Shown one piece after another: positions 5,970 through 11,253 of a stretch of DNA of 11,253 nucleotides. The DNA is from CAYUJH01 sp964394585 (GTDB lineage Bacteria > Bacteroidota > Bacteroidia > Cytophagales > Flammeovirgaceae). Where the stretch lies: contig CAYMYI010000126.1 of NCBI GenBank assembly GCA_964394585.1, positions 1-11,253 on the forward strand, read 5' to 3'. Position numbers and translations under genes: made by a program. The stretch's first letter is position 1. Each line of letters starts with the position of its first letter. The notes beneath the pieces are model-generated. The model was not told the origin of the DNA. It made no database searches and worked only from the letters and a program-made list of their open reading frames with translations.

Positions 5970-6978
5970 AAATAAAAGACTATATTATTTTGTCGAAGAT
6001 GCAAACTGGTCAATTAAATGGGACGGACACTTTATTACTAGCAACCTTCCTTCGAGAAAAATTACGGCTAGTTGTACTTTACCGCAGTTTAATTTAAAAA
6101 ACTCTCTTCTCCACTTTGGGTCACGGAATATTTACCTTCCTACAGCTTTTCGAAAAATACACTCTAGTAATAAAGTTATTTTTACTTGGTTTCATGGCAC
6201 AGAACAAGATGAGCAATATATAAATAGTTTGGAAGAGGGTGCTGAAAGGGCAAACTTTGTTCATACGAGTTGTCAGTTAAGTAAAAATCAATTGATAAAC
6301 TGGGGAGCTTCTCCCAAAAAGATTAAAGTAATTCCTATAGGTGTAGATTTAAACATCTTTTATCCCAGAAGTGCCAAGTATATTGCGAGTAAAAGAAGGG
6401 AATTAGGTATACCAGATAATAAAATTATAATTGGTAGTTTTCAAAAAGATGGAAATGGTTGGGGCGAAGGTAATGAGCCAAAATATATTAAAGGACCTGA
6501 TATATTTTGTGATGTGGTAACAGAGCTTAGCCAAAAGCTACCCATTCATGTACTGCTAACAGGACCTGCAAGAGGTTATGTGAAAAATACTTTAAATACC
6601 CGAGGAGTTTCTTTTACTCATGCATATTTGCATGATTATTTTGAAATAGCCAATTATTATCCTTTATTAGATTTATATATTATCTCATCAAGAGCTGAAG
6701 GAGGTCCAAAGGCCTTGTTAGAAAGTATGGCATCTGGAGTTCCTGTAATAAGCACAAAAGTTGGTATGTCTCCTGAAGTTATTCTCCATGGCGAAAATGG
6801 CTTTCTAGCAGAGGTGGAAGATGTGGAAGCGCTTACCCAATACACTCTGCAACTGATTGAAAATAAGTCTCTAAGAGAAAAACTCCGTGAAAACGGATTA
6901 CATACCGTGCAGCACTATGATTATAAAATCATCGCGCAGCGCTATTACAATGAGTTATATAAACCTCTGCTTTCCTAA
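5941..6978 (+). CDS. Family 4 glycosyltransferase
   Basis: Retaining GT-B glycosyltransferase, 345 residues, probably cytoplasmic and membrane-associated. The N-terminal domain begins LYYFVEDANWSIKWDGHFIT (14-33); FHGTEQDEQY (84-93) resembles the acceptor-side loop. The linker and C-terminal domain carry VIPIGVDLNIFYP (130-142), GSFQKDGNGWGEGNEPKYIKGPD split over 165-187, LLTGPARGYV (205-214) and the donor-site E-x7-E as E253 and E261 in RAEGGPKALLESMASGVPVI. This is the canonical member of the three GT4 enzymes here. The start at 5941 lies 29 bases inside the previous gene, consistent with translational coupling; no later in-frame ATG precedes the conserved N-terminal block. Like the gene before it, it is AT-rich. 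It is followed after three bases by a divergent GT4 gene. Sugar and linkage cannot be read from the sequence. Confidence 0.9.
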   Translation: MQILKRLIFRNKRLYYFVEDANWSIKWDGHFITSNLPSRKITASCTLPQFNLKNSLLHFGSRNIYLPTAFRKIHSSNKVIFTWFHGTEQDEQYINSLEEGAERANFVHTSCQLSKNQLINWGASPKKIKVIPIGVDLNIFYPRSAKYIASKRRELGIPDNKIIIGSFQKDGNGWGEGNEPKYIKGPDIFCDVVTELSQKLPIHVLLTGPARGYVKNTLNTRGVSFTHAYLHDYFEIANYYPLLDLYIISSRAEGGPKALLESMASGVPVISTKVGMSPEVILHGENGFLAEVEDVEALTQYTLQLIENKSLREKLRENGLHTVQHYDYKIIAQRYYNELYKPLLS

Positions 6979-6981
6979 AAC

Positions 6982-7974
6982 ATGAAGAAAATTCGAGTTT
7001 ATATTTACTATACGATTACCCATAAGCCTTGGGGAGGGGGAAACTCTTTTCTAAAAGCGCTGAAGCACTATATAAATCATAAGCAAAACGATTTATTCGA
7101 AATAGTAGAAGATATACACGACGACTACGATATTTTTTTTATGAATGGAGGGCACAAAAACCAAGGAGTTTATATCGATTTACAAGAAATAAGTACTATA
7201 AAGCGAAAAATAAGTTGGCTTTCTTTTTTGAAAAACCATAAAAAAATTGTTTATCGGCTCGATGGCGCTCGCTATAAGTATAATAAAACAAGGTCTGAAA
7301 TGGACGATTTGCAATTTCAGGCAACTCAATTTGCCGACCACATCATTTTTCAGAGTCAAGAGTGTGTTGAGTCGTTTGTGGCTTTAGGTTATAAAGATCA
7401 CAAGCACAGCATTATCTATAACGGCGTTAACCAAACTATTTTTAATACAAAAGAAAAATATTTTTGGGATGGAAAGTCTGCACTAAAAATATTTTCAGCC
7501 AATTGGTCTGCCAATATTCACAAAGGGTATCCTGCCATTGCGGCATTTTCAGAACATTCGGAGGTAGCTAGTTATTTTGTGGGCAATTGGCATCAGGAAA
7601 CTCCCTCAAAAAATGTGAATGTGTTGCCACCTGTTCCACAAGAAGAATTGGCGAATTATTATAAAAACTGCGATGTGTTTCTACATGCTGCTCAGAACGA
7701 CCCTTGCCCCAATGTAGTGTTAGAGGCTCTTTCATGTGGGTTGCCGGTGTTGTACCATAATTCAGGCGGGACGAAAGAAATTGCAGCTCCGTATGGGCTC
7801 CCATTACCCGATGAAATTACGCCCGAATCTATCCATGCGGTACTGCAAGAAATGCGCAGCCGCTACCATGAGTTCAAAACGGCGATTCTTCGCGATATGG
7901 AAAAATTCTCCATTGAAGTAGTAGGAGAACAGTATTTAGAAGTCTTTAAAAAGGTAGTAAATGGCGAATCTTGA
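6982..7974 (+). CDS. Divergent GT4-like glycosyltransferase
   Basis: GT-B fold transferase of 330 residues. Early glycine-rich WGGGNSFLKALKHYI (17-31) is the acceptor-domain loop. YRLDGARY (91-98), IIFQSQECVESF (121-132) and IIYNGVNQTIF (144-154) follow, a set typical of a GT4 side branch. NWSANIHKGYPAI (174-186) opens the donor domain. The catalytic E-x7-E region reads NDPCPNVVLEALSCGLPVL (239-257), with Asp240 where the first Glu is expected and Glu248 kept. The same layout recurs in the gene at 9676-10701, so the two are probably paralogues. It begins three bases after the previous stop and overlaps the next gene by 14 bases. Activity as a sugar transferase is likely but the donor-site change means it should be treated as a variant. 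Base composition returns towards the window average within this gene. Confidence 0.85.
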   Translation: MKKIRVYIYYTITHKPWGGGNSFLKALKHYINHKQNDLFEIVEDIHDDYDIFFMNGGHKNQGVYIDLQEISTIKRKISWLSFLKNHKKIVYRLDGARYKYNKTRSEMDDLQFQATQFADHIIFQSQECVESFVALGYKDHKHSIIYNGVNQTIFNTKEKYFWDGKSALKIFSANWSANIHKGYPAIAAFSEHSEVASYFVGNWHQETPSKNVNVLPPVPQEELANYYKNCDVFLHAAQNDPCPNVVLEALSCGLPVLYHNSGGTKEIAAPYGLPLPDEITPESIHAVLQEMRSRYHEFKTAILRDMEKFSIEVVGEQYLEVFKKVVNGES

Positions 7975-9046
7975 TTGGCTTTCTGATTTAAAACCCAAAC
8001 TCAAGTTCTTTGTAGAAAGTATGAGTGAAAATAATTATGGGTATTTTCGCTATTCTTACTCGGGGGATTTATACAATTCTTCCATTAAATGGGGGTTGGG
8101 GAACTCGGTGTTTGCCACTAAGATACTCTACATCATAGATGCGCTAAATGAACTGCCGGTTGAAAAAAAATTAAACCTGATAAATAGCATTCAGCGTTTT
8201 GGGAAAGGAGCTTATTATTACGACCCTATTATTTCAGGGTTTGGAAAAAAAAAGCAATTAAAAAAATGGTTGCGTTTAATTCCTAGACAAGAACTCAGCA
8301 CCACCGAAAACAAACATCGAGCGGAATCTCGCCAAACTTTTGCAGCTCTTTATTTATTGGAGGCATTGCCCAAAAAACCATTTGGACACATCCCTAAGAC
8401 ACCCTCAGGCATAGAAACGTACCTTGAAAGTTTCGATTGGGCATTTCCTTGGGCAGCAGGAAGCCATTTTAGCCATTTGCTGTTTTTCTTAAAAGCCAAC
8501 CAAACTTTTTTTAAACAACGTATAGATAACACTACCTTGATTAACTATGCCAAACAATGGGTAGACCGGGTGCAATCGCCCTCTGATGGCTGTTGGTATC
8601 GAGGTGCTGATGTCTCTATGCAAGAAAAAATAAATGGTGCCATGAAGGTAATCACCGGGTTGCATGCAGCACAAATTTACGAAATCCCTTATGCCAAAAA
8701 ATTAATTGATACTGCGCTAATGGGTGCGAACGACCGCGAAGCATGCAGTAATTTCAATATTGCCTATGTACTTTGCTCTTGTTTACAGTGTGAACCTACT
8801 TACCGTAGAAACGAAATTGAAGATTTTCTGCTAGAGAGGGTGCAGATTTACCGCCAATATTACTACCCCACATACGGAGGATTTTCATTCAACCCGAACC
8901 GAGCTAATACAGTATATTATGGCAGGAAAATTTCTCAAGGGAAAGATGAGCCCGATATTCATGGCACCATCATGTTCACGCTGGGGTTAGCCTATATCGA
9001 CCGGGCAATTGATCTTGGTTTACATTTTAATATTCCATTTAATTAA
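7961..9046 (+). CDS. Protein of unknown function, possible alpha/alpha-toroid
   Basis: I do not recognise this 361-residue protein by name. It has no signal peptide or membrane segment, so it should be cytoplasmic. The sequence shows repeated helical blocks with aromatic and small residues: YSYSGDLYNSSIKWGLGNSV (31-50), AESRQTFAALYLLEAL (121-136), FDWAFPWAAGSHFSHLLFFL (158-177), INGAMKVITGLHA (224-236), CSNFNIAYVLCSCL (262-275) and DIHGTIMFTLGLAYI (332-346). Such spaced helix pairs, each with a short polar motif at its start, are what one expects of an (alpha/alpha)6 barrel, as in some glycoside hydrolases, lyases, epimerases and terpene cyclases. Acidic and His residues at the motif starts (GDLY, DGCWYRGAD, DEPDIHGT) could form an active site. 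It overlaps the previous gene by 14 bases and abuts the FkbM gene with no gap. A glycan- or lipid-carrier-modifying role is inference from fold and position. Confidence 0.8.
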   Translation: MANLDWLSDLKPKLKFFVESMSENNYGYFRYSYSGDLYNSSIKWGLGNSVFATKILYIIDALNELPVEKKLNLINSIQRFGKGAYYYDPIISGFGKKKQLKKWLRLIPRQELSTTENKHRAESRQTFAALYLLEALPKKPFGHIPKTPSGIETYLESFDWAFPWAAGSHFSHLLFFLKANQTFFKQRIDNTTLINYAKQWVDRVQSPSDGCWYRGADVSMQEKINGAMKVITGLHAAQIYEIPYAKKLIDTALMGANDREACSNFNIAYVLCSCLQCEPTYRRNEIEDFLLERVQIYRQYYYPTYGGFSFNPNRANTVYYGRKISQGKDEPDIHGTIMFTLGLAYIDRAIDLGLHFNIPFN

Positions 9047-9679
9047 ATGATAAAAAAACTGTTCAACCGATTTTATAAAAAAGATCGGCAAGTAGTAACT
9101 ACTGAAGATGATACCCTCTTTAAGAGGCTACGAACCGACACCATTGCTATTGATTGTGGGGCCAACGTAGGAAATGTAACGGCGAAAATGGCCGCTACCG
9201 GTGCTACTGTTTACGCTTTTGAGCCAAACCCTTATGCTTTTAAAGTACTTCAGCAGCGTTTCCAAGCAATGCCTAATGTACATTGCTTCAATCAAGGAGT
9301 GCTCGACCGCAACACAACCTTGAAATTATACTTACATGAACACAGTGATGAAGATGAAGTACATTGGTCAACTGGCTCTTCTTTTCTTGCCTATAAAGGA
9401 AATGTCCTGAAAGATAAATATGTGGAAATTGAAGTGATTGACCTAGATGCATTTATTCAGCAACTCCCTCAAAATGTAACGTTATTAAAACTTGATGTAG
9501 AGGGGGTAGAAGTGGAAATACTCAATAAGTTAATCGATACAAATACGATTCGAAAAATTGAGTATGTAGTGTGTGAAACTCACGATGAGAAAATTCCTGA
9601 ACTGAAAGAAAGCACCGAAAAACTCAGAAAACGCATTGCACAAGAAAATATTCGCCATGTAAACTTAAACTGGATATGA
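9047..9679 (+). CDS. FkbM-family methyltransferase
   Basis: SAM-dependent O-methyltransferase of the FkbM family, 210 residues, at the short end of the family range. Key blocks: AIDCGANVGNVTAKMA (34-49), the SAM loop; VYAFEPNPYAF (55-65), with the acidic residue that binds the ribose; IDLDAFI (131-137); and LLKLDVEGVEVEIL (146-159), the family-defining LKxDVEGxE motif. Its ATG comes immediately after the stop of the gene for the 361-residue protein, and its TGA overlaps the ATG of the next GT4 gene (ATGA, 9676-9679). FkbM enzymes are frequent in polysaccharide loci, where they methylate hydroxyl groups of sugars. It is the third methyltransferase in the cluster and unlike the other two, which hints at more than one methylated position. 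The acceptor is unknown. Confidence 0.92.
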   Translation: MIKKLFNRFYKKDRQVVTTEDDTLFKRLRTDTIAIDCGANVGNVTAKMAATGATVYAFEPNPYAFKVLQQRFQAMPNVHCFNQGVLDRNTTLKLYLHEHSDEDEVHWSTGSSFLAYKGNVLKDKYVEIEVIDLDAFIQQLPQNVTLLKLDVEGVEVEILNKLIDTNTIRKIEYVVCETHDEKIPELKESTEKLRKRIAQENIRHVNLNWI

Positions 9680-10701
9680 GCGTTTATATCCCCTTTCCTG
9701 TAAAAGAAACGATTGGTGGTCCACATACCTTTATGCGTAATTTACAGGCATACTTAGATGCCCGAACGTTCCCTTACCAAACCCGGCTTCATAAGGCAAA
9801 AGCGCTGTTTTTTCCTATTTCGCACCCCTTGCAAGAAATTCAAAAAATCACCAACGCAGGCGGCAGAATTATCCAGCGTCTCGATGGTATCTACTACCCT
9901 TCTAAACACGGCGAAGCCTATAAAGCGCAGAACGAACTCATTGAAAAAATTTACACAGCATACGACCCCTATGTGGTTTTTCAAAGTGAGTATAGCAAAG
10001 CACAATGCTTTACAATGTTTGGCAAAAAGCCTGCTGAGTCGTACACCGTGATTACAAACGGAGTGCATAAAACACTCTTTTCTCCTGCAAAAGGTAGTAC
10101 TCTTGCAGCAAACCAACCCGTTCGGCTAATTTCTACCGGAAACTTTCGCAATGCCGATATGATTGCACCAGTAGTGAATGCCTTGGATCTTCTGCAAACA
10201 GATTATGCGTTTGAATTACACTTAGTAGGCCCTATTCCTAACCAAACGCTAACGCCTTTTTTTGATAGACCCTACATCCGTTACCACGGAAGTAAAACAC
10301 TAGCGGAAATTGCCGTTATCCTCAAAGAACAAGATATATTTATTTATTCTCATTTGAATCCGCCTTGCCCTAACTCAGTGTTAGAAGCCATATCTGCAGG
10401 GCTGCCGGTAGTGGGCTTTCGTAGCGGAGCTATGGCAGAGCTTTGCCACTTTTCCACAGAATTATTGGCATATGTTTCGGAGGATGTTTTTCAACAATAT
10501 GAAGATTTTGACCCCACTAAACTCGCCGAAAAGATAGTGCAATGCATAGATCAATTCGCTGAGTACAAAGAAAGAGCATTGGCATATAGCCACTTGTACA
10601 GTTTTGAAGAGTGTGGGGCGAAGTATGTAAAAGTATTCGAAGAACAACTAGCCTTGGCAAAGCCTTTGTCTTGGTATAAAAAACTTTTCCCCTTTTTATG
10701 A
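9676..10701 (+). CDS. Second divergent GT4-like glycosyltransferase
   Basis: GT-B fold glycosyltransferase, 341 residues. Motifs run parallel to the gene at 6982-7974: ETIGGPHTFMRNLQAYLD (11-28) as the glycine-rich acceptor loop, IQRLDGIYY (66-74), VVFQSEYSKAQCF (100-112), VITNGVHKTLF (125-135), LHLVGPIPNQTL (181-192) and NPPCPNSVLEAISAGLPVVG (228-247). The E-x7-E donor motif has Pro229 in the first Glu position and keeps Glu237. The neighbouring PCPN block matches its paralogue, so this is a subfamily trait, not random damage. The protein lacks membrane segments; the basic, aromatic C-terminus (SWYKKLFPFL) could touch the membrane. It starts in a four-base overlap with the FkbM gene, and its own stop overlaps the ATG of a short remnant frame (10698). 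Class assignment is good; donor and acceptor are unknown. Confidence 0.87.
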   Translation: MSVYIPFPVKETIGGPHTFMRNLQAYLDARTFPYQTRLHKAKALFFPISHPLQEIQKITNAGGRIIQRLDGIYYPSKHGEAYKAQNELIEKIYTAYDPYVVFQSEYSKAQCFTMFGKKPAESYTVITNGVHKTLFSPAKGSTLAANQPVRLISTGNFRNADMIAPVVNALDLLQTDYAFELHLVGPIPNQTLTPFFDRPYIRYHGSKTLAEIAVILKEQDIFIYSHLNPPCPNSVLEAISAGLPVVGFRSGAMAELCHFSTELLAYVSEDVFQQYEDFDPTKLAEKIVQCIDQFAEYKERALAYSHLYSFEECGAKYVKVFEEQLALAKPLSWYKKLFPFL

Positions 10702-10850
10702 AAACAACAATTGTAATGCTGAGAGCCAAGCGTTGTGGTTCAACAACAATATTTGACACTACTCTAAAAAGAGTTTTGGATTATGGGTATTTACCACAAA
10801 GGTTCAAGGATCTATTGCTCCGTTTTCCGTTAATTTTTAAAAGATGGAAG
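10698..10850 (+). pseudogene. Short remnant ORF with sulfotransferase-like N-terminus
   Basis: A 50-codon frame starts at ATG 10698, overlapping the stop of the preceding GT4 gene as ATGA, and ends with TAG at 10848-10850. It begins MKTTIVMLRAKRCGSTTIFD, where RAKRCGSTTIF resembles the PAPS-binding loop near the start of sulfotransferases (R-x-G-S/T-T-x-L/F). The rest, LDYGYLPQRF and LLLRFPLIFKRWK, reads like the basic C-terminus of a different or deleted protein. Sulfotransferases need well over 200 residues, so this is most simply a gene with a large internal deletion. The intact start overlap suggests that the original gene was a regular member of the operon. It might instead be a genuine small protein; nothing seen supports a function for it. 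Confidence 0.4.
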
Positions 10851-10868
10851 TAGTTAGCATCACTGTTT

Positions 10869-11207
10869 ATGTTATTCAACTCTTTTGAATTTGCCTTGTT
10901 TTTATCTGTTGTATTTATAGCCTATTGGTTTGTAATACAACGAAATCTTACACTTCAAAATTTATTTGTAGTTCTTGCAAGTTATACCTTTTATGGTTGG
11001 TGGGATTGGCGGTTTTTATCACTTATTGCATTGAGTACAGTGATTGATTATGGTGTAGGGCTCGGTATTGCGAATTCTACTAATACTAGGAAAAAACTGT
11101 ATTTTGTCGTAAGTATAATCACCAATCTAGGGTTACTAGGCGTTTTCAAGTATTATAATTTTTTTATAAATAACTTTAATGAAGCTGTTTCGATAGTTGT
11201 GTCTTAA
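10869..11207 (+). pseudogene. MBOAT-family O-acyltransferase (AlgI-like), broken after 112 codons
   Basis: The frame begins MLFNSFEFALFLSVVFIAYW, the standard N-terminus of AlgI/DltB-like MBOAT membrane O-acyltransferases, and continues with LASYTFYGWWDWRFLSLIAL (37-56), STVIDYGVGLGIA (57-69), LYFVVSIITNLGLLGVFKYY (77-96) and NFFINNFNEAV. Several membrane segments are evident. Intact relatives have about 450-500 residues with a catalytic His far downstream; this frame stops at 11205-11207. Just after, the -1 frame reads LNAKTWTDFLLL (11204-11239), which fits the linker before the family's LPVGISFYTF block, and then hits a TAG at 11240. So at least one frameshift and probably a second lesion have broken the gene, unless the end of the sequence is of poor quality. 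The enzyme would acylate (for example acetylate) the glycan on the periplasmic side. Its 3' part is outside the window. Confidence 0.75.
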
Positions 11208-11253
11208 ACGCTAAAACTTGGACAGATTTTCTACTTTTATAGTTGAGGTATTA

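Noticed and set aside
9754..10116. Open frame of 120 codons on the minus strand, and similar antisense frames such as 2674-3123.
   Set aside because: They lie wholly inside well-supported + strand genes, have cysteine-rich or low-quality translations and no recognisable domain.
1..11253. CRISPR arrays, tRNA or rRNA genes, insertion sequences, phage genes.
   Set aside because: Reading the window I saw no regularly spaced repeats, no cloverleaf or conserved rRNA segments, and no transposase, integrase or phage-like translation.

Overview
The window looks like draft sequence from a member of the Bacteroidota. The genes mostly start without Shine-Dalgarno sites. One upstream region carries a TTTG / TAnTTTG promoter pattern of the kind known from Bacteroidota. 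A decayed gene resembles outer-membrane proteins of that phylum, and the glycan genes are of types common there. All credible genes lie on the + strand. A run of ten N marks an assembly gap at 397-406.

Layout. (1) 1-1672: the 3' part of an ACR3-type arsenite efflux permease, then a calcineurin-like metallophosphoesterase with a CxC motif; this is probably the end of an arsenic-resistance operon. (2) 1673-2746: a scar region. It holds a decayed outer-membrane-protein gene, an imperfect hairpin, a possible promoter, a tiny upstream ORF, and the remains of a MntA/HepT-type nucleotidyltransferase-HEPN pair. The antitoxin-like NTase core is intact but its C-terminus is shifted out of frame, and the HEPN partner is reduced to a frameshifted N-terminal stub. 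(3) 2743-10701: nine tightly packed genes for a surface glycan: GT2 transferase, GT-A transferase, SAM methyltransferase, second SAM methyltransferase, GT4 transferase, divergent GT4, a 361-residue protein of unknown function, FkbM methyltransferase, second divergent GT4. (4) 10698-11253: a 50-codon remnant with a sulfotransferase-like N-terminus and the start of an MBOAT O-acyltransferase gene that breaks after 112 codons.

How the genes work together. The central block reads as one operon: junctions are overlaps (ATGA at 4386 and 9676, longer overlaps of 29 and 14 bases) or gaps of 0-3 bases, with one 54-base gap at 5103-5156. Its content suggests assembly of an oligosaccharide by five glycosyltransferases with decoration or capping by up to three methyltransferases, plus acylation or sulfation that the broken genes at the right end may once have supplied. 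I see no Wzx, Wzy, ABC transporter or sugar-nucleotide synthesis gene here, so polymerisation and export must be encoded elsewhere or outside the window. The stretch around 5100-6700 is clearly more AT-rich than its neighbours, which suggests the cluster is a mosaic. The least explained parts are the 361-residue protein at 7961-9046 and the pair of divergent GT4 enzymes flanking it and the FkbM gene.
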